Shown: positions 36,041-46,096 of the stretch, piece by piece
How positions within the stretch are numbered: the first letter of the stretch is position 1
Layout: the number at the start of each line of letters is the position of its first letter
NCBI GenBank assembly: GCA_028696075.1
Contig: JAQVHS010000005.1
Span: 70,656 to 134,655, forward strand
Source of the DNA: Candidatus Gastranaerophilales bacterium
Lineage (GTDB): Bacteria; Cyanobacteriota; Vampirovibrionia; Gastranaerophilales; JAILCC01
Direction: 5' to 3'
Length of the DNA stretch: 64,000 bases
Position numbers and translations under genes: made by a program
Notes under the pieces: generated by a model
What the model was told of the DNA's origin: nothing
Database searches by the model: none
What the model saw: the letters and a program-made list of their open reading frames with translations, nothing else

Positions 36041-37033
36041 TTACGCGTTTTCTTCTTCGGGGTTAGTCAATCTTTTTAAGAAATCTTTCACAAGGTCTAT
36101 CATTTCATGTTTAGGATAGGTCTTGATAAACATTTTCAAAAGTTCCATGGCGCTTTCTTTATCTCCTATTTTATCGTATGCGAACGCAAGGTTTGATAAT
36201 GTTATAGGGTCATTTTGATTTAATTTTAATGCTTTTTCATACATTTCTATCGCTTTGTTAACTTCGCCTTTGCAATAAAGAGCCAAGCCATATTGACCGT
36301 AAGTTCTGGCAGAGTTAGGATTTTTGGCAATAATTCTCTCGCAATAGCGCACTGATTTTTCCCAATCACCGTTTTTCGCATGTGTAACAGCTATTTTATA
36401 AACCAATTCTTCATCATCGGGATAAATTTCTAAAACTTCATTACATACTTCAAGTAATCGTACAACAGCTTCTTCATCTATTTGCATATCGGTAATTTTT
36501 TCCAGCACTTTTATAAAAAACATTTTATAGTCGGTTTTTTCCGGACTGATTTCGATTGATTTTTCAATATTTTCTTTTGCTTCTTCAAACTCATTTTGTT
36601 CATATTTAATATATCCTATATTAAAATAGGCGTCAGAATCTTCGCTGTTAGCTTCAATCACTTTTTTAAAATAATTCAAAGAGTCTTCATATTCCTTGTT
36701 TTTTAAAGCTATAATTCCAAGGTTAAAAACACTGTCAATATCAGCAGGGTTCAATTCTATAGCTTTCAAAAAACTTTCCTTAGCCTTGTCATATTTGTCA
36801 ATATTAAGATAACTCAAGCCCAAATTATAATAAGCCTGATATCTGCCGGGATTTTTCTTAATAGCGCTTAAAAATTCTTTGACAGCAGGATGATATTGCC
36901 TTTTTTTATACAGAGCAAGCCCTTCATTGTACAAATCGCTGTAAGTAGTTTCATTTTCAGCAAACCGCCACATTACAATGCCTGATGCGACTGTTATCAA
37001 AGTTGCTATTAAAGAAAATTTAAAGAATTCCAT
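36041..37033 (-). CDS. TPR protein with N-terminal membrane anchor
   Basis: The 330-residue protein starts with a single hydrophobic segment (FSLIATLITVASGIVMWRF) and continues as TPR motifs (ALYKKRQYHPAVKEFLSAIKKNPGRYQAYYNLGLSY, ALKLNQNDPITLSNLAFAYDKIG). It is the last gene of the fliL-fliM-fliY run, 9 bases after fliY, so a role at the flagellar motor or export apparatus is suggested by context only. Confidence 0.8.
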   Translation of the reverse strand: MEFFKFSLIATLITVASGIVMWRFAENETTYSDLYNEGLALYKKRQYHPAVKEFLSAIKKNPGRYQAYYNLGLSYLNIDKYDKAKESFLKAIELNPADIDSVFNLGIIALKNKEYEDSLNYFKKVIEANSEDSDAYFNIGYIKYEQNEFEEAKENIEKSIEISPEKTDYKMFFIKVLEKITDMQIDEEAVVRLLEVCNEVLEIYPDDEELVYKIAVTHAKNGDWEKSVRYCERIIAKNPNSARTYGQYGLALYCKGEVNKAIEMYEKALKLNQNDPITLSNLAFAYDKIGDKESAMELLKMFIKTYPKHEMIDLVKDFLKRLTNPEEENA

Positions 37034-37042
37034 TTTTATACA

Positions 37043-38080
37043 CTATAGGTTTTTTAATCTGTTATCAGGGCTTAAAATACTCGTTATTCTAAGTCCGAAA
37101 TTATCCTCAATAACTACAACTTCACCGTTAGCAATAAGTTTACCGTTTGCATAAAGTTCCACCGGCTCACCTGCAATTTTATCAAGTTCAATAACAGAGC
37201 CTCTTGCGAGTTCGAGTACTTTTTTAATAGGCAGTTCAGTCCGCCCGAGTTCCACGGTTAATTTAAGCTTAATATCCATAAGCAGGTCCAAATTTTTACC
37301 CTCTGAAGTAACATGCGGAGCGTTATCAAAAGGCGAAAATCTCACAGGCTGAACGGTAACGGTTTCGTTGTTATAGGCTTTTGATTTAGGCTGAGCCTGT
37401 CCGCCGTCTTCCGCATAGTTTTTAAGAATTTCATAGTTCGGGATTTTAGCAAGTTTGTACGCTTCACATATTCCATGCACCAAAGACAGAGGTAAAATCT
37501 GATAGAATTTACTTTTATAATCGGCACCGATTTCAAAATCATATTCTACCGTAAGAATTTCTTCTTCTGCCAAAGTCGAGGATATATTCGGTTTTTTAGC
37601 CGTAAATACTTTCACCGCAGGGGAAAGCGCACCTATTTTAGTTTCCAAAACTGATGCCAGATTTTCAGTAATTTTGGTGGAAAATTGCCCGAAAGTTTCT
37701 GACAGAATACTTAATTGCAGCTCTCCTATTTCCGCTTCTTTTGTTTCTTTTTCATCCATTTTTGCTCCCATAAGAGAGTTGGATATCAAAAGAGCATCTT
37801 TCGTAAGTAAATTAAAAGCACAAACACCGTTAATACCGGCCTCATAATTAATTTCGGCACTTACACCGTCGCCTAAATTTTTATAAAAAGCCGTGACATT
37901 TTTTTCTTCTTTAATATCGGTAAGCAGCAGCTGCGCAGGCTCATTCAAGAGCATAGAAAAGATGGAAGCGCTATCACAGGTTGTTTTATTTAAAACCTCT
38001 AAAAGAATTTGCAAATCTTCCATTTGAACATTTTTCAATTTTAATTTACCAATCAATTCCTGGTTAAAACTTTCACTCAT
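37043..38080 (-). CDS. fliY: Flagellar motor switch protein FliY (CheC-like and FliN-like)
   Basis: The C-terminal about 80 residues are a FliN domain (MDIKLKLTVELGRTELPIKKVLELARGSVIELD, AGEPVELYANGKLIANGEVVVIEDNFGLRIT). The N-terminal half holds a CheC-like region (EIGELQLSILSETFGQFSTKITENL), giving the FliY architecture of Gram-positive and other bacteria. FliY/FliN forms the C-ring with FliM and can dephosphorylate CheY-P. The CheC-like catalytic pair is not certain by eye. It lies 19 bases after fliM. Confidence 0.87.
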   Translation of the reverse strand: MSESFNQELIGKLKLKNVQMEDLQILLEVLNKTTCDSASIFSMLLNEPAQLLLTDIKEEKNVTAFYKNLGDGVSAEINYEAGINGVCAFNLLTKDALLISNSLMGAKMDEKETKEAEIGELQLSILSETFGQFSTKITENLASVLETKIGALSPAVKVFTAKKPNISSTLAEEEILTVEYDFEIGADYKSKFYQILPLSLVHGICEAYKLAKIPNYEILKNYAEDGGQAQPKSKAYNNETVTVQPVRFSPFDNAPHVTSEGKNLDLLMDIKLKLTVELGRTELPIKKVLELARGSVIELDKIAGEPVELYANGKLIANGEVVVIEDNFGLRITSILSPDNRLKNL

Positions 38081-38099
38081 ATTTGCTCCATTCTTCTAA

Positions 38100-39152
38100 T
38101 TAATTATCACTTTGTGTGTAAACATCAGTAATCTTTATAGCTAAATACTTCCTGTTTGTACCCGGACGTGCATAAAATTTTCTTTCACCGTTTACACATA
38201 CCAATAAATTTTCATTTACCGTATTGTTTAATTTTACCACATCTCCCTCTTTTAAATCGAGAAAATCTTTCAGAGAAATATCAGTTTCACCAAATAAAAC
38301 ATTCAAGCCGATATCGGCTTTCTCAATATGTTCAAGAAGGTTTTCCTGATCCTCGGGAGTAGCCATAACGCCTTTTGCCTGAAATATATGTTGTGAACTT
38401 AACTGGCTTAAAACAATTTCCAAAACAGGATAAGGGAAACATAAACTCAAAAGCCCTGCCTGTTTATTGGATATCTGCACTTCAAAAGTAACAAGGGCAA
38501 CGATTTCTCCCGGGTTGCATACCTGAATAAAGGAATAGCTGTTATCGATATCAATTACACTTCCTCTAACCGGAATAATATTTTTCCAAGCTATTTCGAG
38601 CGACTTTATTAAACGTTCCAAAACTTTTCTTGCAAGTGATTCTTCAATATCGGTCAATTCCCTGGGTATATCTTCACCGTTACCGACGCCGCCAAGCATT
38701 CTGTCAACAACACTTGTTATAACTTCATGGCTCAGCCCTGTTAAAATTTGTCCGTTTAAAGGGTCAAATTCCACAATACCAATGGTTAAAGGGGATGGCA
38801 TAGATCGGGTAAATTCATCATAGGTGAGCTGGTCAACAGAAATAATATTAATTTCAATAGGCATCCGCAAATAAGCTGCAAGCACCAATGAAAATTGTCT
38901 TGAAAATTCTTTGTGAATATCCTGCAAAGCCCTGAGATGATCTTTTGAAAATTTATCAGGACGTCTGAAATTATAGAGTTTATAGCCTTTTTTCTCATCA
39001 TAAATAGACATATCTTCAGAATAAACAGACATAGCTTTCTTTTTCTGGAGTTCCTGAAACGCTTCGTTATTTTCTAAATCATCACTGCTTTTTAAAACTT
39101 CCAGTAAATTATCTATTTCATCTTGTGATAGAATATCTATTTCTGCGTTCAT
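38100..39152 (-). CDS. fliM: Flagellar motor switch protein FliM
   Basis: The 350-residue protein starts with the CheY-P-binding peptide (EIDILSQDEIDNLLEVL). The central domain has FRRPDKFSKDHLRALQDIHKEFSRQF, LSHEVITSVVDRMLGG and DIEESLARKVLERLIKSLEIAW, and it ends in a FliN-like domain (DIGLNVLFGETDISLKDFLDLKEGDVVKLN). FliM sets motor direction in the C-ring. It is 9 bases after fliL. Confidence 0.93.
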   Translation of the reverse strand: MNAEIDILSQDEIDNLLEVLKSSDDLENNEAFQELQKKKAMSVYSEDMSIYDEKKGYKLYNFRRPDKFSKDHLRALQDIHKEFSRQFSLVLAAYLRMPIEINIISVDQLTYDEFTRSMPSPLTIGIVEFDPLNGQILTGLSHEVITSVVDRMLGGVGNGEDIPRELTDIEESLARKVLERLIKSLEIAWKNIIPVRGSVIDIDNSYSFIQVCNPGEIVALVTFEVQISNKQAGLLSLCFPYPVLEIVLSQLSSQHIFQAKGVMATPEDQENLLEHIEKADIGLNVLFGETDISLKDFLDLKEGDVVKLNNTVNENLLVCVNGERKFYARPGTNRKYLAIKITDVYTQSDN

Positions 39153-39161
39153 TTATCATCC

Positions 39162-39815
39162 TTACTGTATGAAAAAGCTTCCGAAACTAACTCTCAAAAC
39201 CTCACGGTCCCCGTCAAATACTGAATTTATAGATTCCTTTATCTGTTCTTTAGCAAGTTCTTTTCCCGGAGTGGTAGCAAGCTCTTCTGCTGTTTTACTC
39301 GATAAAATAGAAATAACGGAATCCCTTATAGCAGGCTTATATTGATTCATTTCAGCTTCTATTTCTTTCATTGGATCAGCAGCAGGTTCAGCGCCATGTC
39401 CATGTCCGCCGCCGCCTGACGGTTTGGCATTCGGAGACGGGTCAGTTTCTTTTTTACTCAATTCTATTGCAACGTCAACCTTTAAAAATTTTCTTGCATT
39501 TGTATCTGCAAGGTTTAAAATAAACTCACCTAAGTCAAGTATAATTCCTCTTTCAGGAGCAGCATCTTCCTCTTCTGCGGCAGCTTCTTCTCCTTCTGCG
39601 GAGGAAGAAAGACCCGCCAGCTTCTGACCTAAAGTAACATGCATAATATAATAATTCGCTCCGACAGTAATAAGTGATACCACTACCGCTATAATAACTG
39701 CAAGAATTACAGGACTCAGACCACCTGACGAAGGAGGTTTTTGAGTCGTAATGTGTTCCATATCTTCTGACTCTGCTCTTGGTTTTGCGTCTTTTGGTTT
39801 TGTCGGATTAGCCAT
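39162..39815 (-). CDS. fliL: Flagellar basal-body protein FliL
   Basis: The protein (217 residues) has one membrane segment (LSPVILAVIIAVVVSLITVGANYYI) and a periplasmic domain with the FliL pattern (GIILDLGEFILNLADTNARKFLKVDVAIEL) ending in the typical DGDREVLRVSFGSFFIQ. A Gly/His-rich insert (PSGGGGHGHGAEPAAD) sits in the middle. The ATG at 39815 with GGAG before it is better than the upstream TTG at 39833. FliL stabilises the stator. It is the first gene of the operon, divergent from mgtE. Confidence 0.87.
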   Translation of the reverse strand: MANPTKPKDAKPRAESEDMEHITTQKPPSSGGLSPVILAVIIAVVVSLITVGANYYIMHVTLGQKLAGLSSSAEGEEAAAEEEDAAPERGIILDLGEFILNLADTNARKFLKVDVAIELSKKETDPSPNAKPSGGGGHGHGAEPAADPMKEIEAEMNQYKPAIRDSVISILSSKTAEELATTPGKELAKEQIKESINSVFDGDREVLRVSFGSFFIQ

Positions 39816-39995
39816 CTTAATCTCCAATTTCAATTATTAAAACACTATTATTTTCTAAAATTATATCAAAATTACATTAAAAGTAACCCCATCATTTAGT
39901 TGAAAATAGTTGTACTTAATTAAAGTATACCACAAATTATTAACTAAACTTTCAATTTGTTGTATCATAATTTTAGCACTTATTCGGACAAAATT

Positions 39996-41372
39996 ATGCT
40001 TAATTTGGAAAATACAATAGAAAGATTTAAAATCTTGCTTACGGCAAAGGATGACGTTCAAATTCGCGAAGAGTTTGAAAAATTTCACAATGCGGATATT
40101 GCAGAGATTTTTGAAGGCTTAACGGAAGAAGAGAGGTTATATTTCTTTAACCTTCTTGATGAAAGCGAAGCAGCCGAACTTTTGGAGTTTTTAAGCCCTC
40201 AAATCCAGGTTGAGTTATTAAGCGATTTAGATGAAGAAAAAGCGGGCAGAATAATCTTGAAAATGCCGCATGACAACCTTGCCGATGTTTTGGGTGATTT
40301 AGAAGACGTAGACTCCGAAACATATTTGAACAAATTGCCGGAGCGGGTATCTAACCAAATCAGGGAACTGTTAAGTTACCCCGAAGATTCTGCCGGCGGT
40401 ATTATGAACTCGGACGTCATTACGGTTGATAAAGATATGACCGTTGATGAAGTTGTTTCGTTTTTAAGAATTAAAGCCCAAACAGACAAAGTAGAACTTT
40501 ACTACGTTTACGTAACCGACAAAGTCGGTCATTTATTAGGGGTATTAAGTTTAAGAAGCTTATTTACCACACCTACCTACGTAAAAGTAGAAGATATAAT
40601 GATTACCGATTTAGTCAAAGTCCATGTGGACGAGGACCAGGAAGTAGCAGCCGAAACGCTTTCCAAGTACGGGATTTTAGCAGTTCCTGTTGTGGACCAT
40701 TACGGGAAATTAAAAGGGATTGTTACCTGGGACGATGCGCAGGATGTTGTTGAAGAAGAAACAACCGAAGAAATCCTGCAAGCATCAGGTATCGCTACCA
40801 ATGACGAAATTGATGAAGAAGAAATTTTAGAAGGTCCTATTTATCAAGCTATAAGAGCCAGAACGCCCTGGCTTTTAATCACGCTGGCAGGGGAATTTAT
40901 TGCTGTTAACGTAGCAAAGCATTTTTCGATAACGTTGGATGCTATGCCTATTATAGCTATTTTTATGCCTCTTTTAGCGGGTCTTGGCGGAAATATAGGC
41001 ACACAAAGTATTACTCTTATGGTTCGCGGTCTTTCGACAGGACAGGTTACAATGGGCAGTGCGGTTTACCACATTTTCAGAGAAGCAAAAATAGGTTTGC
41101 TTATAGGAGTTGTTTTCGGCGCTCTTGTTACACTTTCGACTTTCGGCTGGCAGCACAATATTGCGCTGGGCATAATAGTCGGTTTGTCCATGGCTATAAA
41201 TATGACTATGGCAACAATTATAGGCACAGTTACTCCGTTTATGCTTAAAAAAATTAACATAGATCCCGCTGTTGCGAGCGGTCCCGTTATTGCCACAACC
41301 ATTGATGTTATGGGATTAACAGTGTATTTTTCTCTTGTTACGATTTCTTTGGGCTGGCTGCTTGCCAAATAA
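39996..41372 (+). CDS. mgtE: Magnesium transporter MgtE
   Basis: The 458-residue protein has an N-terminal helical domain (TEEERLYFFNLLDESEAAELLEFLSPQ), two CBS domains (SAGGIMNSDVITVDKDMTVDE, VEDIMITDLVKVHVDEDQEV), and five membrane helices ending in MPLLAGLGGNIGTQSITLMVRGL. MgtE transports Mg2+ under control of the CBS/N domains. The ATG at 39996 lacks a Shine-Dalgarno; an upstream TTG (39957) is in frame but adds residues absent from relatives. It is 4 bases ahead of prmC. Confidence 0.93.
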   Translation: MLNLENTIERFKILLTAKDDVQIREEFEKFHNADIAEIFEGLTEEERLYFFNLLDESEAAELLEFLSPQIQVELLSDLDEEKAGRIILKMPHDNLADVLGDLEDVDSETYLNKLPERVSNQIRELLSYPEDSAGGIMNSDVITVDKDMTVDEVVSFLRIKAQTDKVELYYVYVTDKVGHLLGVLSLRSLFTTPTYVKVEDIMITDLVKVHVDEDQEVAAETLSKYGILAVPVVDHYGKLKGIVTWDDAQDVVEEETTEEILQASGIATNDEIDEEEILEGPIYQAIRARTPWLLITLAGEFIAVNVAKHFSITLDAMPIIAIFMPLLAGLGGNIGTQSITLMVRGLSTGQVTMGSAVYHIFREAKIGLLIGVVFGALVTLSTFGWQHNIALGIIVGLSMAINMTMATIIGTVTPFMLKKINIDPAVASGPVIATTIDVMGLTVYFSLVTISLGWLLAK

Positions 41373-41376
41373 TTTT

Positions 41377-42246
41377 ATGGAAAATATGACCTTGCTTAAC
41401 CGTAAAACTGTTATTAAAGAATTAACAAAAATTACAAACTCTGCACACGATGCAGCGGCAGAATTCAGTATGATTTTAGAAAATGTACTCGGTACCAAAA
41501 ATTTCTATGAACAAGAATACAACACCACGCCCGAACAGTACGCCAAAATTCGGGACATCTTAACATCAAGAAAGCAAAATCTGCCTCTTCAGCAAATTTT
41601 GGGTAAGGCGTTTTTTATGGGGGAAGAATTTTTTGTTGATAAAAACGTTCTTATCCCCCGTCCCGAAACAGAAATTTTAACCAAAAAGTTAATAGATACG
41701 GCAAAAAAAATCAATGCAAAATCTATTTTAGATATAGGTACCGGTTCAGGCTGTATAAGTATTTTAGCGGCAAAAAATCTTGCAAATACCGCAATCACCG
41801 CTGTTGATATTTCAGCCGAAGCGCTAAAAATTGCCGCAAAAAATGCCCAAAAACTTGAAGTTGGGGAAAAAATAACTTTTTTAAACTCCGATATTTTTTC
41901 TGCCGTGCAGGGAAAGTTTGACATTATAGTTTCAAACCCGCCGTATATTTCGCCGCGAGAAGCTTCAAAACTTGAAAAAGAAGTTTTGCAAGACCCTCAT
42001 CAGGCTCTTTTTGCGCCCGATGACAAAGGGATTTATTTTTATGAAAAAATCATCAAAGAAGCCGATAAATTTTTGAACAAAAATGCCTGCGTTATGTTTG
42101 AACTTGGTATAAATCAATCAAAGCTTGTTAGAGAGTTGTTTTTAACCGAAGGCTTTAGCGACGTTGAAATAATCAAAGATTTTGACGGTATAGACAGAGT
42201 TATCTGTGCGAAAGGGCTTAAGGGAGCTAGGCAGCTTAAAAGGTGA
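41377..42246 (+). CDS. prmC: Release-factor glutamine methyltransferase PrmC (HemK)
   Basis: It has the SAM-binding ILDIGTGSGCISILAAK and the catalytic motif NPPYIS (IIVSNPPYISPREASKLEKEVLQDP), with the N-terminal helical domain seen in PrmC. It methylates the GGQ glutamine of release factors. The start at 41377 is chosen by closeness to the mgtE stop; 41386 is an alternative. The last codons (about 42225-42246) run into the AGCTTCC-type repeat region, so the C-terminus has been changed by it. Confidence 0.9.
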   Translation: MENMTLLNRKTVIKELTKITNSAHDAAAEFSMILENVLGTKNFYEQEYNTTPEQYAKIRDILTSRKQNLPLQQILGKAFFMGEEFFVDKNVLIPRPETEILTKKLIDTAKKINAKSILDIGTGSGCISILAAKNLANTAITAVDISAEALKIAAKNAQKLEVGEKITFLNSDIFSAVQGKFDIIVSNPPYISPREASKLEKEVLQDPHQALFAPDDKGIYFYEKIIKEADKFLNKNACVMFELGINQSKLVRELFLTEGFSDVEIIKDFDGIDRVICAKGLKGARQLKR

Positions 42247-42340
42247 AGAGGTTAAGAGTTGAAGAGCTTGAGGAAGCTCAGCTTCTCAGCTTCTTAACTT
42301 CCCAGCTTCCTTAAGCTTCCTTAAGCTTCCCTGCTTCCCT
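42240..42340. repeat. AGCTTCC-type word repeat, site 4, at the prmC and nth ends
   Basis: About 100 bases of words such as GAAGAGGTTAAGAG, AGCTTCTCAGC, CCCAGCTTCCTTAAGC and TTAAGCTTCCC. It reaches into the 3' ends of both converging genes. Confidence 0.8.
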
Positions 42341-42975
42341 AAATTTTTGCCGCAGCAATGTTCAATCGGGCATTCATTACATTTTGGATTTATCGGCTTG
42401 CAGATATTTTGCCCGAAAGTTACAAGCAGCGTATTAAAATCCATCCACAAGTTTTCGGGTAATTTTTTTCGCAATACCATCTCTGTTTCATCCGGAGTTT
42501 TGGTTTTGACATAACCTAATCTGTTACAAATCCTGTGAACATGAATATCCACACAAATTGCAGGTTGATTAAAGCCCTTGGCAATAGTCAAATTTGCGGT
42601 TTTGCGCCCTACACCCTTAAAAGTACACAGCTCCTCTATATCGCAAGGAACTTGAGAGTTATATTTTTCTACAAGAGTTTTAGAAAGCTCAAGAATTTGT
42701 TTTGCCTTATTTTTATAAAACCCCACAGGGTAGATTGCTTTTGATATTTCTTCCTCTTTTCTTTGAGAAATTTCTAACGGCGTTGTTCCTAACTCTCTTA
42801 ACCTCATACTTCCGCCAAAAGTCGTTTCATCTTTGGTTCTAAGGCTCAAAATACAGTATATAAGCACTTGATACGGGTCTTTTAAGGTTTCCATAAAGTT
42901 CACAAAGTCCGACCGTGGCAGGTCTTGTGCCTTCAAAATTTCCACTATATTGTCGATTTTACACTTATTATTCAT
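42286..42975 (-). CDS. nth: Endonuclease III, DNA glycosylase/AP lyase
   Basis: The 229-residue base-excision enzyme has a helix-hairpin-helix with the catalytic lysine ([14 protein letters not shown]), the catalytic aspartate in [14 protein letters not shown] and a 4Fe-4S cluster motif C-x6-C-x2-C-x5-C ([16 protein letters not shown]). The last about 20 residues ([17 protein letters not shown]) are encoded by the AGCTTCC-type repeat and are not typical of the family. Convergent with prmC. Confidence 0.93.
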   Translation of the reverse strand: MNNKCKIDNIVEILKAQDLPRSDFVNFMETLKDPYQVLIYCILSLRTKDETTFGGSMRLRELGTTPLEISQRKEEEISKAIYPVGFYKNKAKQILELSKTLVEKYNSQVPCDIEELCTFKGVGRKTANLTIAKGFNQPAICVDIHVHRICNRLGYVKTKTPDETEMVLRKKLPENLWMDFNTLLVTFGQNICKPINPKCNECPIEHCCGKNLGKQGSLRKLKEAGKLRS

Positions 42976-43040
42976 CTCTATTCCTTCCGTAATCAGGCTC
43001 TCACTATGATTAAATGTCTAAAATACACGTTATAAGGGGC

Positions 43041-43069
43041 TTGAAACCTCTTTTGGTATATGCTATAAT
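43041..43069 (+). promoter_or_regulatory. Promoter of the phosphodiester glycosidase gene
   Basis: TTGAAA (43041-43046) and TATAAT (43064-43069) are separated by exactly 17 bases, giving a leader of about 33 bases. Confidence 0.8.
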
Positions 43070-43108
43070 TGTAGTAGATAAAAGATAAAAAAGCAAAAGA
43101 GGCATGAC

Positions 43109-44392
43109 ATGATTAGTCAGTTGAGGCATGATGAGCGATTACTTGCGAAGCTGGTCTTCAGCATCATCTCCTATTCTATTCTAATAACAATACTGATAAA
43201 TCACAACATACCTATAAATAAAATTAAGGCGCAGGAAATAGCTATATCTAATAAAGTGTACGCTGGCTCGGTTATTATGACCGAGCCATTTTTTTTAGGT
43301 GCAAACGAAGCAACAAAACTTTCACACAGAAAACAGCTCTGGGATAAAGATGTTCAAAAACGCTACCCCGGCAGTTTGATTTTAACCGTTCAGGACGGGG
43401 TTAAACATATCAGGTTAACAAAGTACGTCAACGGCAGAAAAGTCAGAATTAATGTAGTAGAGATAAACACTTCCATAAATAAAAATATTTCGCTAAAACC
43501 TGTTTTGGCATCAAATACCTTAAGCAATAAAGCTTCCATAAGAACAATAGCCCAAAAAGAGAATACCATCGCCGCAATAAACGGCTCTTACTTTAAGCCC
43601 CAGAACGGTATTCCGTTAGGGACAATGATGGTAAACAAGGATATCTTGACAGGTCCTGTTTACAACCGCGTGGCTTTAGGTATAGCAGACGGTTATTACA
43701 GGATGTCAAGGGTAGACCTCAATGCCCGGCTTCAATCAAAAGATACGGTTTTAAAAATCGACAATATAAACCAGCCGAGAATGCTCTCCACTTATGTGTT
43801 GGTATATACACGTAAGTGGGGAGCTGTTTCTCCCCCTCCGCCGCAATACGGAGTTCAAATAACTATTGAAGATAATAAAGTAACACACGTAGGTTACGGC
43901 TCTAATGCAATTCCGGAAAACGGTTATGTAATCGTAGGACCAAAAAGCAAATTGGAGCCGTTTTTTAATGCCAAAGATATAAAAATTGATATCAAAACTA
44001 CCCCTGAATGGGATGATGTAAATCATATCATCAGCGGCGGGCCGTATTTGGTCAAAGAAGGAAATGTCTATGTTGATGTCAACGAACAAAAATTAAATTC
44101 TATCGCAGGCAAAAACCCGCGCACCGCCATCGGCTATACGCTGGATAATAATTTCATCATGGTAACGGTTGACGGCAGAGAAGAAACTTCTGTCGGAATG
44201 ACGATTTGGGAACTTGCGAAATTTATGAAACAAATCGGCTGCCAAAATGCAATGAACCTTGACGGCGGCGGCTCCAGCGTTATGTATTTAAACGGCAGCC
44301 TTATAAACAGCCCCTCAATAAAAGGCGGAATTGCTATAAGCAATGCATTGGTGCTTTATACAAATAAAGAGCTTTCCGCTTCAAAAGAATAA
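43109..44392 (+). CDS. Phosphodiester glycosidase (NAGPA-like) family protein
   Basis: The N-terminus has one hydrophobic segment (LVFSIISYSILITILI), an anchor or signal peptide. The domain carries AINGSYFKPQNGIPLGTMMVNKD, then GPKSKLEPFF, GGPYLV, KNPRTAIGYTLDN and MNLDGGGSSVMYLNG, the conserved core of NAGPA/YgbF-like exopolysaccharide glycosidases. The bacterial enzymes act on wall or exopolysaccharide phosphodiesters (family knowledge). AGAGGC precedes the ATG and a consensus promoter lies upstream. Confidence 0.85.
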   Translation: MISQLRHDERLLAKLVFSIISYSILITILINHNIPINKIKAQEIAISNKVYAGSVIMTEPFFLGANEATKLSHRKQLWDKDVQKRYPGSLILTVQDGVKHIRLTKYVNGRKVRINVVEINTSINKNISLKPVLASNTLSNKASIRTIAQKENTIAAINGSYFKPQNGIPLGTMMVNKDILTGPVYNRVALGIADGYYRMSRVDLNARLQSKDTVLKIDNINQPRMLSTYVLVYTRKWGAVSPPPPQYGVQITIEDNKVTHVGYGSNAIPENGYVIVGPKSKLEPFFNAKDIKIDIKTTPEWDDVNHIISGGPYLVKEGNVYVDVNEQKLNSIAGKNPRTAIGYTLDNNFIMVTVDGREETSVGMTIWELAKFMKQIGCQNAMNLDGGGSSVMYLNGSLINSPSIKGGIAISNALVLYTNKELSASKE

Positions 44393-44501
44393 AAAACTGC
44401 TTGTATCAGTAGGTTAAATATGCCATAATAGACTTAGTTATATTAGATGATTGTTAATTATGATTTCTATAAAAATATCGTCATAACTAAATAAGAAATA
44501 A

Positions 44502-44518
44502 CGCAGAGCCTCTCTGCG
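44502..44518 (+). other. Stem-loop in the rny leader
   Basis: CGCAGAG and CTCTGCG pair with a 3-base loop 37 bases before the start of rny. No T tract follows, so it is not an obvious terminator. It could be a structural element of the leader. Confidence 0.4.
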
Positions 44519-44554
44519 ATAGTGTTATAGACTGAATAGAAAGGTATATCATTT

Positions 44555-46096
44555 ATGAACATTATGATGATTATACTGGCTATTTTGGGATTACTTGCCC
44601 TCATATACGCGGTAATCTTACAAATTAAGCTATCAGAGAAAAATAATTCTCTGAAGGAAGTTGAAAAACTTACCGAAAAAAAATTAAAAGAAGCGCAAGA
44701 CCAGATTGCAATCCAAAAAAAAGAAGCGCTGATTTATGCAAAAGAAACCCTACAGGACCAACGTGAAGAGTTTGAAAGAGAAGCAAAGGACCGCAGGAGC
44801 GAACTTCTTAAACTGGAAGCAAAGCTTGAGCAAAGAGAAGACCGTATTGAATCAAAAGCTCAGGAAATTTACGAAAAAGAACATGCTGCTAATAAAAAAA
44901 TGGATGAGCTTTATGCAAAAGAAGATATTTTAGCGGATTTAGTCCAAAAACAAACAGAAGAACTTCAAAGAATCTCCTGCATGAGCCAGGAAGATGCGAG
45001 AAACATTCTTCTTCAACAGATAGACAAAGATTTAACTCAAGAATATGCAACCAGAATCAAAGATACTGAAAGTAAAATCAAAGAGTTTGCAGAAGACAAG
45101 GCAAGAGAAATTGTCAGCAATGTTATGCAGCGCTGTGCAATTGACCATGTTATAGAATCAACGGTTTCTGTTGTGAGCCTGCCTAACGACGAAATGAAAG
45201 GCCGTATAATCGGCAGGGAAGGCAGAAACATCAGAGCCTTAGAAACCTTTACAGGAGTGGATTTAATCATTGACGATACTCCCGAAGCCGTTGTACTGTC
45301 CTGCTTTGACCCTGTAAAAAGGGAAATTGCAAGAAGTGCATTAGAAAAACTGATAGCGGACGGACGTATTCACCCTGTTCGTATTGAAGAAGTTGTTGAA
45401 AAATCAAAAACCGAAATTGACCAGAAAATGTTCAAAGAAGGCGAAAATGCTGCGGCACAGCTTGGAATAGTCAATCTTCATCCTGAATTAATCAAGCTTT
45501 TGGGAAGATTGTATTTCAGAACAAGTTACGGTCAAAATGTACTGACACACTCTATTGAGGTAGGGCATTTGTCAGGCATGATAGCAAAAGAATTCGGGCT
45601 TGACCCCGAACTGGCTAAAAGAGCGGGCTTGCTTCATGACATAGGCAAGGCGGTTGACCAAACTCAGGAAGGTACTCACATTCAATTGGGTGTTGAGCTT
45701 GCGAGAAAATACGGTGAAAAAGAACAGATAGTTCACGCTATTGAAGCCCATCATGACGATGTATCCGCTAACACTATTGAAGCTGTTATTGTAAAAATAG
45801 CAGACAGTATGAGTGCCGGCAGACCCGGTGCAAGGCGTGATACTCTTGAAATTTACATCAAGAGAATTCAAAAGCTTGAAGAAATCGCAACAAGCTTCGA
45901 AGGTATCAAGCGTTCATTTGCGGTTCAATCAGGTAGAGAAGTCCGTGTTATTGTGGAGCCTGCGGCGTTTGACGATGATGCAAGCACAAAACTTGCCCGT
46001 GATATTGCAAGCCGGATTGAAACCGAGCTTGATTATCCCGGTCAAATCAGAGTAACCGTTATTCGTGAAATCAGGAGTACGGAAATAGCAAAATAA
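44555..46096 (+). CDS. rny: Ribonuclease Y
   Basis: The 513-residue endoribonuclease has an N-terminal membrane anchor ([22 protein letters not shown]), a long coiled coil, a KH domain ([27 protein letters not shown]) and an HD domain ([40 protein letters not shown]). It initiates mRNA decay at the membrane. It is the first gene of the operon; its TAA overlaps the ymdB-like start in TAATG. Confidence 0.96.
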   Translation: MNIMMIILAILGLLALIYAVILQIKLSEKNNSLKEVEKLTEKKLKEAQDQIAIQKKEALIYAKETLQDQREEFEREAKDRRSELLKLEAKLEQREDRIESKAQEIYEKEHAANKKMDELYAKEDILADLVQKQTEELQRISCMSQEDARNILLQQIDKDLTQEYATRIKDTESKIKEFAEDKAREIVSNVMQRCAIDHVIESTVSVVSLPNDEMKGRIIGREGRNIRALETFTGVDLIIDDTPEAVVLSCFDPVKREIARSALEKLIADGRIHPVRIEEVVEKSKTEIDQKMFKEGENAAAQLGIVNLHPELIKLLGRLYFRTSYGQNVLTHSIEVGHLSGMIAKEFGLDPELAKRAGLLHDIGKAVDQTQEGTHIQLGVELARKYGEKEQIVHAIEAHHDDVSANTIEAVIVKIADSMSAGRPGARRDTLEIYIKRIQKLEEIATSFEGIKRSFAVQSGREVRVIVEPAAFDDDASTKLARDIASRIETELDYPGQIRVTVIREIRSTEIAK

